A stretch of DNA of 64,000 nt from Gammaproteobacteria bacterium (lineage in GTDB: Bacteria; Pseudomonadota; Gammaproteobacteria; Burkholderiales; Rhodocyclaceae). Under the pieces are notes generated by a model, which was not told where the DNA came from, did not search any database, and worked only from the letters and a program-made list of their open reading frames with translations. The position numbers and the translations under genes are program-made. The DNA lies in NCBI GenBank assembly GCA_029289265.1, contig JARFTX010000008.1, positions 1 to 64,000 of the forward strand, given 5' to 3'. This document shows positions 26,984-37,865 of the stretch, piece by piece (the first letter of the stretch is position 1; every line of letters begins with the position of its first letter).

Positions 26984-28057
26984 ATGAGCCGATACTGGAG
27001 CCCCGTGGTAGCCGGGCTGACCCCCTACGTGCCGGGCGAACAGCCCAAGCTCGACAACCTCGTCAAGCTCAATACCAACGAGCACCCCTACGGGCCTTCT
27101 CCGCGCGCGCTCGAGGCGATTCGCACAGAAGCCTCCGAGGCCTTGCGGCTCTACCCCGACCCGAACTCGGACCGGCTCAAGGCGGCGCTCGCCGACCGCT
27201 ACGGCGTCGCCCCAGCGCAGGTGTTCGTCGGCAACGGCTCGGACGAGGTGCTCGCCCACGCCTTCGTCGCGCTGCTGCGCCACGAGCGTCCGCTGTGGTT
27301 TCCCGACATCACCTACAGCTTCTACCCGGTCTATTGCGGGCTCTACGGCATCGACTACCAGGCAGTCCCGCTCGATGCTGCCTATCGTATCGTCCCCGAG
27401 GACTACTTTCCGGACGAAAGCGAGCGCGCCGGCGGCATCATCTTCGCCAACCCGAACGCCCCCACCGGCTGCTTCATGGCGCTCGACGACGTCGAGCGCA
27501 TCGTGGCGCGCAATCCGCAGTGCGTCGTGGTGGTCGACGAGGCTTATGTCGACTTCGGCGGCGAGAGCGCGATCGGACTGGCGGGCCGTTACCCCAACCT
27601 GTTGGTCGTGCAGACCTTCTCGAAATCGCGCTCGCTCGCCGGTCTGCGCGTCGGCTTCGCGATCGGCGACGCGGCGCTGGTCGAGGCGCTCGAGCGCGTC
27701 AAGAACAGCTTCAATTCCTATCCCCTCGACCGCCTCGCAATTGCCGGGGCGACCGCGTCGGTCGAAGACGAGGCGCACTTCCGGACGAGCTGCGAGCGCG
27801 TCGTCGCCACCCGCGAGCGGCTCATGGCCGATCTCGCCGCGCTCGGCCTCGAGGTTCTGCCCTCACGCGCGAACTTCGTCTTCGCGCGCCATCCGGGGCG
27901 CGACGGTGCCGCGCTCGCGCAGGCGCTTCGGACCCGCGCCATCATCGTGCGCCACTTCGCCAAGCCGCGCATCGACCAGTTCCTGCGCATCACGGTGGGC
28001 ACCGACGGGCAGTGCGAGACCCTGATCGCAGCCCTTCGCGAGATCCTTTCCGACTGA
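26984..28057 (+). CDS. hisC: Histidinol-phosphate aminotransferase
   Basis: A 357-residue fold-I PLP aminotransferase converting imidazole acetol phosphate to histidinol phosphate. The opening ([21 protein letters not shown]), [13 protein letters not shown], the cofactor-binding Asp in FANPNAPTG through [12 protein letters not shown], and the PLP lysine in [18 protein letters not shown] are all present. It appears intact, yet it lies on the opposite strand to every other his gene here, precisely between hisD and hisB. Its stop is eight bases from the hisD stop (convergent). No strong ribosome-binding site is visible at 26984; a longer in-frame start at 26882 is unlike the family. Confidence 0.96.
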   Translation: MSRYWSPVVAGLTPYVPGEQPKLDNLVKLNTNEHPYGPSPRALEAIRTEASEALRLYPDPNSDRLKAALADRYGVAPAQVFVGNGSDEVLAHAFVALLRHERPLWFPDITYSFYPVYCGLYGIDYQAVPLDAAYRIVPEDYFPDESERAGGIIFANPNAPTGCFMALDDVERIVARNPQCVVVVDEAYVDFGGESAIGLAGRYPNLLVVQTFSKSRSLAGLRVGFAIGDAALVEALERVKNSFNSYPLDRLAIAGATASVEDEAHFRTSCERVVATRERLMADLAALGLEVLPSRANFVFARHPGRDGAALAQALRTRAIIVRHFAKPRIDQFLRITVGTDGQCETLIAALREILSD

Positions 28058-28065
28058 GGCGCGCG

Positions 28066-29379
28066 TCAGCCGCGCAGGCGCATCTCGGCCGAGCGGGCGT
28101 GGGCCTGCAGGCCCTCGCCGTGGGCGAGCACCGAGGCGATGCGGCCGAGGGTCTGCGCGCCAGCCTCCGAGACCTGGATGATGCTGGTGCGCTTCTGGAA
28201 GTCGTAGACGCCCAGCGGCGACGAGAAGCGCGCGCTGCGCATGGTCGGCAGCACATGATTGGGTCCGGCGCAGTAGTCGCCGAGTGCCTCGACCGACCAG
28301 TGACCGACGAAGATCGCGCCAGCGTGGCGGATCTCGCCGATCCACGCCTCGGGCTGCTCGAGCGAGAGCTCGAGGTGCTCGGGGGCGATGCGGTTGGCGA
28401 TGGCGCAGGCCTGGGCGAGGCTGTCGACGCGCACCAGCGCGCCGCGGTGGGCGAGCGAGGTGGCGATGGTGTCGCGCCGCGGCATGGTCGGCAATAGCCG
28501 CGCGATGCTCGCCGCAACCGCGTCGATGAAGTCCGCGTCGGTACACAGAAGAATCGACTGGGCGAGTTCGTCGTGCTCGGCCTGGGCAAAGAGGTCCATC
28601 GCGACCCAGTCGGGATCGCCGCTGCCGTCGGAAATCACCAGCACCTCGGAGGGCCCGGCCACCATGTCGATGCCGACCGTGCCGAAGACGCGGCGCTTGG
28701 CCTCGGCGACGTAGGCGTTGCCGGGCCCGACGATCTTGTCGACCTGCGGCAGAGTCTGCGTGCCGTAGGCGAGCGCGGCGACCGCCTGCGCGCCGCCGAT
28801 GGTGAACACCCGATCGACTCCGGTGATCGCCGCCGCGGCGAGCACCAGCGGGTTCCTCTCGCCGCGCGGCGTCGGCACCACCATGATCAGCTCGGCCACG
28901 CCGGCAACTTTCGCCGGGATCGCGTTCATCAGCACCGAACTGGGGTAGGCGGCGCGCCCACCGGGCACGTAGAGGCCGACGCGATCGAGCGGCGTCACCT
29001 TCTGGCCCAGCCGAGTGCCGTCCGGCTCGGTGTAGTCCCAGGAGTGCTGGATCTGGCGCTCGTGATACAGCCGCACGCGGTCGGCGGCGATGCGCAAGGC
29101 TTCGCGCTGCTCGATCGAGAGGCCGTCGAGCGCCGTCTTGAGCTCGGCCTTCGGCAACTCGAGTTCGATCATCGCGTGGACGTCGAGGTGGTCGAAGCGG
29201 CGCGTGTATTCCAGCACCGCCGCGTCGCCGGTCGCGCGCACGGCAGCGAGGATCTCGGTGACGGCCGCGTCGATGCGCGCGTCCGCCCCGCCCTCGAAGG
29301 CCAGCAGCGCATCCAGAATCGGCAGGAAATCGGGGTCGCGCGCGTCGAGGCGGCGGATCGCCACGGTCGGTTCGCTCAT
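28066..29379 (-). CDS. hisD: Histidinol dehydrogenase
   Basis: A 437-residue zinc-dependent NAD enzyme catalysing the last two oxidations to L-histidine. The [27 protein letters not shown] and [11 protein letters not shown] segments and the catalytic [28 protein letters not shown] region are intact. It overlaps hisG by four bases (ATGA). Downstream it faces hisC head-on, with both stop codons inside ten bases and no terminator hairpin. Confidence 0.98.
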   Translation of the reverse strand: MSEPTVAIRRLDARDPDFLPILDALLAFEGGADARIDAAVTEILAAVRATGDAAVLEYTRRFDHLDVHAMIELELPKAELKTALDGLSIEQREALRIAADRVRLYHERQIQHSWDYTEPDGTRLGQKVTPLDRVGLYVPGGRAAYPSSVLMNAIPAKVAGVAELIMVVPTPRGERNPLVLAAAAITGVDRVFTIGGAQAVAALAYGTQTLPQVDKIVGPGNAYVAEAKRRVFGTVGIDMVAGPSEVLVISDGSGDPDWVAMDLFAQAEHDELAQSILLCTDADFIDAVAASIARLLPTMPRRDTIATSLAHRGALVRVDSLAQACAIANRIAPEHLELSLEQPEAWIGEIRHAGAIFVGHWSVEALGDYCAGPNHVLPTMRSARFSSPLGVYDFQKRTSIIQVSEAGAQTLGRIASVLAHGEGLQAHARSAEMRLRG

Positions 29380-30017
29380 TTGACGGCTCCGGCAAAGGCA
29401 TCCAGCAGCGGCTGCAGCAGCTCGCGCTTCAGCTTGAGCGAGGCTTGGTTCACGATCAGGCGCGAGCTGATCGGCATGATGTCCTCGACTTCCTCGAGGT
29501 TGTTTGCGCGCAGCGTGCCGCCCGTCGACACCAGGTCCACGATCGCGTCGGCCAGCCCCACCAGGGGCGCGAGCTCCATCGATCCGTAGAGCTTGATCAG
29601 ATCGACGTGCATGCCCTTCTCCGCAAAGTGCGCCTTGGCGGTCGCGATATACTTCGTCGCGACGCGGATGCGCCCCCCCGGCCGGGCAACGGCGGCGTAG
29701 TCGAAACCCTTGCGGGTGGCGACGCAGAGGCGGCAGCGGGCGATATTGAGATCGAGCGGCTGGTACAGCCCCACCCCGCCGTGCTCGAGCAGCACGTCCT
29801 TGCCGGCAATGCCGAGATCGGCCGCGCCGTATTGCACGTAAGTCGGCGTATCGGTCGCGCGCACGATGATGAGGCGCACGTCGGGCCGGTTGGTGCCGAT
29901 GATGAGCTTGCGCGAGCGCTCCGGGTTGTCGCTCGGCTCGATGCCGGCAGCGGCCAGCAGCGGCAGGGTTTCTTCGAATATGCGGCCCTTGGACAGGGCG
30001 AGGGTGATACCGGACAC
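29376..30017 (-). CDS. hisG: ATP phosphoribosyltransferase, short form
   Basis: The 213-residue catalytic subunit of the first step of histidine synthesis, joining ATP and PRPP. The short form lacks the C-terminal regulatory domain and needs HisZ as partner; hisZ is not in this window. PRPP-binding residues lie in [18 protein letters not shown]. The start ([21 protein letters not shown]) is standard. It would be the first gene of the his unit, with its promoter in the gap shared with rnk. Confidence 0.97.
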   Translation of the reverse strand: MSGITLALSKGRIFEETLPLLAAAGIEPSDNPERSRKLIIGTNRPDVRLIIVRATDTPTYVQYGAADLGIAGKDVLLEHGGVGLYQPLDLNIARCRLCVATRKGFDYAAVARPGGRIRVATKYIATAKAHFAEKGMHVDLIKLYGSMELAPLVGLADAIVDLVSTGGTLRANNLEEVEDIMPISSRLIVNQASLKLKRELLQPLLDAFAGAVK

Positions 30018-30087
30018 GGGGCAGACGCCTTGGAGGAACAGAGCTGGGATTGTAACCCGCCGAACAGCGTGTTAGCCTGACTCGACT

Positions 30088-30129
30088 GGCTGAGCGCGTC
30101 GAGGGCGCGCTCAGCCTTTTTCCTTTTTC
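30088..30129 (+). terminator. Intrinsic terminator or attenuator in the rnk leader
   Basis: An 11-pair perfect stem (GGCTGAGCGCG at 30088-30098 with CGCGCTCAGCC at 30106-30116) and seven-base loop is followed by TTTTT-CC-TTTTT on the plus strand. No gene upstream on that strand needs it: it lies between divergent hisG and rnk, 28 bases before the rnk ATG. It would terminate transcription approaching rnk, so conditional read-through is possible. Confidence 0.8.
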
Positions 30130-30156
30130 TGAACCCCGTTACGGAAGCGAACTGTC

Positions 30157-32091
<1,935 letters not shown>

Positions 32092-32103
32092 GTGTGAAAA
32101 CCC

Positions 32104-32895
32104 TCAGTTGCGCAGTTTGTAGCCCCGTGCCAGCATGGCCAGCGTGAGCGCGGCGAGCATCACGAACCCGGCCGTCACGACCGCCAGGCTCAACCACGGC
32201 GACACGTCGGACTGGCCGAAGAATCCGTAGCGGAAGCCGTCGATCATGAAGAAGAACGGGTTCGCGTGCGAGACGTCCTGCCACACCTGCGGCAGGGAAT
32301 GGATCGAATAGAACACGCCCGAGAGCATCGTCAGCGGCATGATCAGGAAGTTCTGGAACGCCGCGAGCTGGTCGAACTTCTCGGCCCAGATGCCAGCGAT
32401 CACGCCCATCGAGCCGAGCATGCCACCGCCGAGCACGGCGAAGGCGAGTGCCCACTCGGGATGGGCGAGCGGCACCTCGACAAAGGGCAGGCTCACCAGC
32501 AGCACACCGGCTCCGACGCACAGGCCGCGGATGATCGAGGCCGTCACGTAGGCAGTATAGAACTGGCGGTACGAGATCGGCGGCAGCAGGACGAAGATGA
32601 TGTTGCCGGTGATCTTGCTCTGGATCAGCGAGGAAGAGCTGTTGGCGAAGGCATTCTGAAGCAGCGACATCATCACGAGGCCCGGCACCAGAAAGGTGGT
32701 GTAGCCGATGTCGCCGTAGACGGTGACGTGCCGGTCGAGGACGTGCGAGAAGATCAGCAGGAACAGCAGCGCCGTGAGCACGGGCGCCATCACGGTCTGA
32801 AAGGCCACCTTCCAGAAGCGCAGCACCTCCTTGTAGAGCAAGGTGCGAAAGCCGACCCACGAAGAGGTCACAGGACGCACGACGCGCTTAGTCAC
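32104..32895 (-). CDS. ABC-2 type transporter permease (YadH-like)
   Basis: A 263-residue inner-membrane permease with six predicted helices and the ABC-2 signature region (about 120-215; FAVLGGGMLGSMGVIAGIWAEKFDQ, then MLSGVFYSIHSLP). It pairs with the ATPase just upstream, overlapping by eight bases. The YadGH pair is an exporter of unproven substrate; location beside the mla genes suggests envelope lipids or polymers, which is inference. Confidence 0.9.
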   Translation of the reverse strand: MTKRVVRPVTSSWVGFRTLLYKEVLRFWKVAFQTVMAPVLTALLFLLIFSHVLDRHVTVYGDIGYTTFLVPGLVMMSLLQNAFANSSSSLIQSKITGNIIFVLLPPISYRQFYTAYVTASIIRGLCVGAGVLLVSLPFVEVPLAHPEWALAFAVLGGGMLGSMGVIAGIWAEKFDQLAAFQNFLIMPLTMLSGVFYSIHSLPQVWQDVSHANPFFFMIDGFRYGFFGQSDVSPWLSLAVVTAGFVMLAALTLAMLARGYKLRN

Positions 32896-33787
32896 GCCGC
32901 ATCACCTCGAGAAACACCCGCTCGAGATCCGGCTCGCCGAGCTGGATCTCCTCGATACCGGAGTCGGCCGCACGCACCCGCGCGAGCAAGGGCTCCACGT
33001 CGGCATAGGTATCGAAACCGAAGCTCACCCAACCGCCTGCCTGCACCGTGCCGCCCAGCGCGCGGGCCACTTCCGGCCGTGCGACCCGCACGCGCAGGTC
33101 GTGGGCGGCGAACTGCTCGAGCAGTGCCTGGGTGGTGTCGAGCGCGACGATGCGGCCGGCCTTCAGCATGGCGATGCGACCGCACAAGGCCTCGGCCTCT
33201 TCGAGATAGTGGGTCGTGAGCAGGATCGTGTGACCGTCCTGATTGAGCTTGCGGATGAACTGCCACAGCCCCTGGCGCAGCTCGACATCGACCCCTGCCG
33301 TGGGCTCGTCGAGGACGATCACCGGCGGCCGATGCACCAGCGCCTGGGCGACCAGGACGCGCCGCTTCATGCCACCGGAGAGACTGCGCATGTTGGCATC
33401 GGCCTTGCCGAGCAGGTCGAGGCTCGCGAGGATCTCGTCGATCCAGTCGTCGTTGGCCGAGATGCCGAAGTACCCCGACTGGATGCGCAGCAGCTCGCGC
33501 ACGCTGAAGAACGGATCGAACACCAGCTCCTGCGGCACGACCCCGAGCTGCAGCCGCGCGTTGCGGTAGTCCGCAACGACGTCGTGCCCCATCACCTCGA
33601 TCAGCCCGGAATCGGCCCGCGCCAGCCCGGCCAGCGCCGAGATCAGGGTCGTCTTGCCAGCCCCGTTCGGTCCGAGCAGGCCGAAGAACTCGCCCTGCCC
33701 GATCTCCAGGCTCACACCGGCAAGCGCCTTGAGCGAGCCGAACGACTTGCACACCGCTTCGATGCGAATTGCCGGGACTGCACTCAT
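32888..33787 (-). CDS. ABC transporter ATP-binding protein (YadG-like)
   Basis: A 299-residue ABC ATPase with Walker A (GPNGAGKTTL), the Q-loop, signature SLSGGMKRRV, Walker B (VIVLDEPTAGVD) and the H-loop (LLTTHYLEEAE). The C-terminal extension of about 70 residues is common in ABC-2 drug or polysaccharide exporters. It lies between mlaB and its permease with four- and eight-base overlaps, so it is probably translated with the mla operon. Confidence 0.92.
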   Translation of the reverse strand: MSAVPAIRIEAVCKSFGSLKALAGVSLEIGQGEFFGLLGPNGAGKTTLISALAGLARADSGLIEVMGHDVVADYRNARLQLGVVPQELVFDPFFSVRELLRIQSGYFGISANDDWIDEILASLDLLGKADANMRSLSGGMKRRVLVAQALVHRPPVIVLDEPTAGVDVELRQGLWQFIRKLNQDGHTILLTTHYLEEAEALCGRIAMLKAGRIVALDTTQALLEQFAAHDLRVRVARPEVARALGGTVQAGGWVSFGFDTYADVEPLLARVRAADSGIEEIQLGEPDLERVFLEVMRRD

Positions 33788-34083
33788 GCTGCCTCGGCGC
33801 AGATCGGCGGCAACAGGTCTTCGACCCCGTAGAGTTGGGCAAGACTCGCCAGTCCGGGCGGCAGCCCGCGCAATGCGAGGCTGTGGCCGGCCGCGCTTGC
33901 GGTGCGCGCCCAGTCGAAGACCAGGGCGAGCGCAGCGGAATCGGCATCCGTGACGGCCGAAAAGTCGAGCACCATATCCGACTGCCGCGCGAGCGAGCGG
34001 CCGCGAGCGAGATGACGAGGTGCCGTCGCCATCGTCAATGCCCCCTCGGGGCGCAGCACTGCGGGCCCGGCGTCGGCCATCAC
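33784..34083 (-). CDS. mlaB: MlaB STAS-domain protein
   Basis: A 99-residue STAS-domain protein resembling MlaB, the cytoplasmic factor that binds MlaF and stabilises the MlaFEDB complex. The motif DFSAVTDADSAALALVFDWAR matches the STAS core with its conserved Asp-Ser pair. It overlaps mlaC and the yadG-like gene by four bases each. Confidence 0.85.
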   Translation of the reverse strand: MMADAGPAVLRPEGALTMATAPRHLARGRSLARQSDMVLDFSAVTDADSAALALVFDWARTASAAGHSLALRGLPPGLASLAQLYGVEDLLPPICAEAA

Positions 34084-34700
34084 GACTGCCCGCGGGATTC
34101 GGCGAGCTCGCGGTTGCGCGACTCGAGCGAGCGGATCAGGCCGTCGATGCCGCCGGCGCGGATCTCCTGGGCGAAGGTGCCGCGGTAGTTGGTGACCAGG
34201 CTCACGCCAGCCACGACGATGTCGAAGATCTTCCAGCCGTCTTCGGCTTTCTGCAGCGAGTAGTCGACCTGAACCGGCTGGCCGCCCGGCTGACGCACCT
34301 CGCTCTGGACGCGCACCGTGGTGTCGCCCGGGCTCATGCGCAGCGGCCGGAATGCGATGGTCTGGTCGCGATACTGGGTGAGCGCGTTCGAGTAGGTGCG
34401 CACCAGCAGCAGGTAGAAGGCGTCCATCAGTTGCTCGCGCTGCTCCGGCGTCGCGTCGCGCCAGTCGCGGCCGACCGCGAGCATGGTCATGCGGCGAAAA
34501 TCGAAATGCGGCAGGACGATGGTCTCGATGGCCTTGACCGCCTCGCGGGTGTCGCCGGCGCGCAGGGCGGAATCGTTGCGGATGACCTCGAGCACCTTGT
34601 CGGAGATCTCGCGCACCAGCACGTCGGGGGCGGTCTCGGCCGCCGCCGTCGGGGCGATCGTGCTCATCAGCAGGAAGAGGGAAAGGAACAGCGCTTTCAT
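34080..34700 (-). CDS. mlaC: MlaC periplasmic phospholipid-binding protein
   Basis: A 206-residue Tol/Ttg2-type protein carrying phospholipid between MlaA in the outer membrane and MlaFEDB in the inner membrane. A clear signal peptide (MKALFLSLFLLMSTIAPTAAAE) and the family segments VLPHFDFRRMTMLAVGRDWR and WKIFDIVVAGVSLVTNYR are present. ATG at 34700 is chosen because it gives the signal peptide. It follows mlaA by seven bases. Confidence 0.95.
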   Translation of the reverse strand: MKALFLSLFLLMSTIAPTAAAETAPDVLVREISDKVLEVIRNDSALRAGDTREAVKAIETIVLPHFDFRRMTMLAVGRDWRDATPEQREQLMDAFYLLLVRTYSNALTQYRDQTIAFRPLRMSPGDTTVRVQSEVRQPGGQPVQVDYSLQKAEDGWKIFDIVVAGVSLVTNYRGTFAQEIRAGGIDGLIRSLESRNRELAESRGQS

Positions 34701-34707
34701 GGGTGGC

Positions 34708-35553
34708 TCACGGGTTTGGGGACATGCGGTGTTGGATTGCGGTCGGGTCGACCAATTCAATGTAGCCGACAGCGGCGCGCGCCAGAGTGTCGGTTCCGGT
34801 GCCAAGGGGCAGCAGCGAGGCACCGTTGTCGAAGTCTTCGTATTCGAGCGGCACGTTGCCGTCAGACACCTTGAAGCGACGCTGCTGCAGGTAGAAATCG
34901 CGCGCATAGGCGTAGCGGTCGATCGTCCCCTCGTCGAGCGTGCGCTCCAGGCCGAGCAGATTGGCGCGGTTGTGGGCGATGCGCACGCCGGTCAGGCTGT
35001 TGCGCGTACGCACGTGATCCACGCCCCAGACGTTGTCGGCGGCCACGTCGAGCGGCAGCGCAGCGGTGTCGCGCAGCGTGCGCGGGCCGAAGAAGGGTAG
35101 CACCACGAAGGGCCCTTCACCGACGCCCCACACGGCCAGGGTCTGACCGAAGTCCTCGTCGTGCTTGGGCAGGCCCGCCTCGGAGGCAATGTCGAGCAAA
35201 CCCAGGATGCCCCAGGTCGAGTTGAAGGCGAAGCGCATCCAGTCGGACAGGCCGTCGCCGACCTTGCCCTGCAGCATGTTGTTGAAACCGATCCAGACGT
35301 CGCCGAGGTTGCTGAAGAAATTGCCCACGCCTATGCGCACCGGGCGCGGCGTGACGGCGTCGTACACCTGCCCGACCGGCTTGATGAGCACCTTGTCGAC
35401 GTTTTCGTTGAAGGCGAACATCGCGCGGTTGTAACGCTCGAGCGGATCGTCCGGGTTATGCAGTCGGCTCGCGCAGCCCCCCAGCACCAGCGCCGCACAG
35501 ACGAGCACCGCCACGATCATCGAGGACGGAACAGTCGGACCAGTTTTTGTCAT
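34708..35553 (-). CDS. mlaA: MlaA (VacJ) outer-membrane lipoprotein
   Basis: A 281-residue lipoprotein with a signal peptide ending in the lipobox LGGC (Cys27) and the VacJ core: DPLERYNRAMFAFNENVDK, NFFSNLGDVWIGFNNMLQGK and FGQTLAVWGVGEGPFVVLPFFGP. It removes misplaced phospholipid from the outer leaflet and passes it to MlaC. In this genome it lies inside the mla operon between mlaD and mlaC, unlike E. coli where it is elsewhere. GAGGTGA precedes the ATG. Confidence 0.95.
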   Translation of the reverse strand: MTKTGPTVPSSMIVAVLVCAALVLGGCASRLHNPDDPLERYNRAMFAFNENVDKVLIKPVGQVYDAVTPRPVRIGVGNFFSNLGDVWIGFNNMLQGKVGDGLSDWMRFAFNSTWGILGLLDIASEAGLPKHDEDFGQTLAVWGVGEGPFVVLPFFGPRTLRDTAALPLDVAADNVWGVDHVRTRNSLTGVRIAHNRANLLGLERTLDEGTIDRYAYARDFYLQQRRFKVSDGNVPLEYEDFDNGASLLPLGTGTDTLARAAVGYIELVDPTAIQHRMSPNP

Positions 35554-35587
35554 TGTTGAGTCACCTCGAAAGGCGCGCTGACGCGCA

Positions 35588-36052
35588 TCAGTTTGCGGGC
35601 TCTGCGGCCCGGTCGAACATGAACTGCCCGATCAACTTCTCCAGCACCACCGCCGACTGGGTGATCTGGATCGCATCGCCATTGCCGAGCATGTCCAGGT
35701 CGGCGCCGGGATCGAGCCCGATGTATTGCTCCCCGAGCAGGCCCGAGGTGAGGATCGAGGCTATGGTGTCGCGCGGGAACTCGTAGCGTGCATCCATCGC
35801 GAAGGTCACCTCGGCGCGGTAGCTCTGGGTGTCGAAGCGGATGTCGGCGACGCGCCCGACGACCACCCCGGCGCTTTTCACCGGCGCGCGCACCTTGAGG
35901 CCGCCGATGTTGTCGAACTGCGCCCGCACCGAGTAGGTCTCGGAAAAATTCGCCGCAGCGAAGTTGCCCACGCGCAGCGCGAGAAACAGCAGCGCACCGA
36001 AGCCGATGACGACGAAGACACCGACCCAGAGGTCGAGGGTGGTACGGCTCAT
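35588..36052 (-). CDS. mlaD: MlaD MCE-domain protein
   Basis: A 154-residue protein with one N-terminal membrane helix (LDLWVGVFVVIGFGALLFLAL) and an MCE domain (FDNIGGLKVRAPVKSAGVVVGRVADI to GLLGEQYIGLDPG). MlaD forms the periplasmic hexamer of the phospholipid transporter. The start at 36052 puts it two bases after the mlaE stop. Confidence 0.95.
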   Translation of the reverse strand: MSRTTLDLWVGVFVVIGFGALLFLALRVGNFAAANFSETYSVRAQFDNIGGLKVRAPVKSAGVVVGRVADIRFDTQSYRAEVTFAMDARYEFPRDTIASILTSGLLGEQYIGLDPGADLDMLGNGDAIQITQSAVVLEKLIGQFMFDRAAEPAN

Positions 36053-36054
36053 GA

Positions 36055-36843
36055 CTATCCCCGGAACATGAAAGAAGTGAGCACGAAATCGAGCGCCAGA
36101 ATCGCCAGCGCCGAGCTGACGACCGTGCGGGTGATCGCGCGCGAGACGCCCTCCGCAGTGGGCGTGCAATCGTAGCCTTCGAAAACGGCAATCAGCGACA
36201 CCGCGACGGCGAATACGACGCTCTTGATCATGCCATTGGCAATATCGTAGCGAAAATCGACCGCCGCCTGCATCTGCGACCAGAACGCGCCTTCATCGAC
36301 GCCGATGAAGACGACTCCGATCAGCCACCCGCCGAACACGCCCATCGCCGAGAAGATCGCCACCAGCAGCGGCATCGAGATCACGCCGCCCCAGAAGCGC
36401 GGTGCGACCACGCGGGCGATGGGGCTCACCGCCATCATGTCCATCGCCTTCAACTGCTCGGTGGTCTTCATCAACCCGATCTCGGCGGTCACGGCCGAGC
36501 CGGCGCGGCTGGCGAAAAGCAGGCCGGCGACCACGGGTCCCAGCTCACGCGCGAGCGACAGAGCCACCAGCACGCCCAGCGACTCGGCCGCGCCGTAGCG
36601 CTGCAGCGTCTCATAGCCTTGCAGGCCGAGCACCATGCCGACGAACAGGCCCGACACCACGATGATCAGGAGCGACAGCACGCCGCTGAAGTAGATCTCG
36701 CGAATCGTCAAATGGATGCGCGTGAGCGACTGCCCCGAGTAGAGCAGCACCAACATGAAGAAGCGGGCGGCAAAACCCACGCGCCACACGCCCTCCACCA
36801 CCCGGGCACCGATACGCCGCAACAGCGTCGTCGCCCCGTTCAT
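36055..36843 (-). CDS. mlaE: MlaE phospholipid ABC transporter permease
   Basis: A 262-residue MlaE-family permease. FSGVLSLLIIVVSGLFVGMVLGLQGYETLQRYGA and LGPVVAGLLFASRAGSAVTAEIGLMKTTEQ form the conserved core with its coupling Glu. Five membrane helices are expected. It overlaps mlaF by four bases and forms the membrane part of the MlaFEDB importer. Confidence 0.96.
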   Translation of the reverse strand: MNGATTLLRRIGARVVEGVWRVGFAARFFMLVLLYSGQSLTRIHLTIREIYFSGVLSLLIIVVSGLFVGMVLGLQGYETLQRYGAAESLGVLVALSLARELGPVVAGLLFASRAGSAVTAEIGLMKTTEQLKAMDMMAVSPIARVVAPRFWGGVISMPLLVAIFSAMGVFGGWLIGVVFIGVDEGAFWSQMQAAVDFRYDIANGMIKSVVFAVAVSLIAVFEGYDCTPTAEGVSRAITRTVVSSALAILALDFVLTSFMFRG

Positions 36844-37658
36844 GCCGTACTCCTTCCGAGCAGGTGCTCGCCCATCGGCGCGGCCGGGTAGTGGAACGGC
36901 ACCGGGCCGTCGGCTTCGGCGTAGACGAACTGGTGTACGAACGGATCCTTCGAGGCGCGGATCTCGTCGGGCGTACCCTGGGCGACGATGCGTCCATCGG
37001 CGACGAAATAGATGTAGTCGACGATCTCGAGCGACTCATGCACGTCGTGCGTGACCATGATCGAGCTCGCCCCGAGCGCGTCGTTCAGGCGACGGATGAG
37101 CTGCCCGATCACGCCGAGGGAGATCGGATCGAGTCCGGCAAACGGCTCGTCGTACATGATCAGCATCGGATCGAGCGCAACGGCGCGTGCAAGCGCAACA
37201 CGGCGCGCCATGCCGCCCGAGAGCTCGGCAGGCTGCAGCCGTTCGGCACCGCGCAGCCCCACCGCGTTGAGCTTCATCAACACCAGGTCGCGGATCGTCT
37301 CGGCCGGCAGATCGGTATGCTCGCGCAGCGGGAATGCGACGTTGTCGAACACCGACATATCGGTGAACAACGCCCCGAACTGGAACAACATGCCCATGCG
37401 CCGGCGCAACGCATACAGACCCTTGCGCCCCAGCCGCGACAAATCGTGCCCGGCCACTTCGATCCTGCCGGACGATGCGCGCAACTGTCCGCCGATCAGA
37501 CGCAACAGCGTGGTCTTGCCGCAACCACTGCCACCCATGATCGCGACCACCTGCCCTCGGCGCACGCTCAGGTCGACGCCTTTCAGGATCTCCCTGTCGC
37601 CATAGGAAAAGCGTACGCCCTCGAGGCTTACGAATGCATTATCGACGTCGGCGCCCAA
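36840..37658 (-). CDS. mlaF: MlaF phospholipid ABC transporter ATPase
   Basis: An ABC ATPase of about 272 residues with Walker A (GGSGCGKTTLLR), signature ELSGGMARRVALARA, Walker B (LIMYDEPFAGLD) and H-loop (MVTHDVHES). The N-terminal strand FVSLEGVRFSYGDREIL is standard. I place the start at TTG 37658, six bases after GGGGGTGG; no in-frame ATG occurs nearby, and the longer frame to 37715 also lacks support. It is the first gene of the mlaFEDACB operon. Confidence 0.9.
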   Translation of the reverse strand: MGADVDNAFVSLEGVRFSYGDREILKGVDLSVRRGQVVAIMGGSGCGKTTLLRLIGGQLRASSGRIEVAGHDLSRLGRKGLYALRRRMGMLFQFGALFTDMSVFDNVAFPLREHTDLPAETIRDLVLMKLNAVGLRGAERLQPAELSGGMARRVALARAVALDPMLIMYDEPFAGLDPISLGVIGQLIRRLNDALGASSIMVTHDVHESLEIVDYIYFVADGRIVAQGTPDEIRASKDPFVHQFVYAEADGPVPFHYPAAPMGEHLLGRSTA

Positions 37659-37689
37659 AACAGGCCACCCCCGGTTTACGAAACCGCGT

Positions 37690-37698
37690 ATTTTAGCA
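37690..37698 (-). promoter_or_regulatory. Extended -10 promoter for the mla operon
   Basis: TGCTAAAAT on the minus strand (TGn plus TAAAAT) lies about 30 bases upstream of the mlaF start. A TTGTGC lies 21 bases further up, too far for an ideal -35, but an extended -10 can work without one. Confidence 0.5.
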
Positions 37699-37784
37699 GA
37701 TGGCGCACGATGCACTGCACAAGAGCATCACAGGACGTTGCAGCCGGCGGCACCCGGCGCCCCACACGGCAGCCCGAGGCCCTC

Positions 37785-37793
37785 TGGTATACT
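37785..37793 (+). promoter_or_regulatory. Extended -10 promoter for kdsD
   Basis: TGGTATACT on the plus strand (TGn plus TATACT) lies about 75 bases upstream of the kdsD ATG, in the divergent gap with mlaF. No clear -35 is seen. Confidence 0.45.
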
Positions 37794-37865
37794 GCTGCAT
37801 TCCGGCACTCCGCCCAGTTCCACGCACTCGCGCCGCTTGCATCCGCACCGGAACCGCCCCTCAGC

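Noticed and set aside
36864-37865. N-terminal extension of kdsD across the divergent mla promoter and mlaF
   Set aside because: The frame happens to be open; the SIS-domain protein begins at 37866 and the extension is antisense to mlaF.
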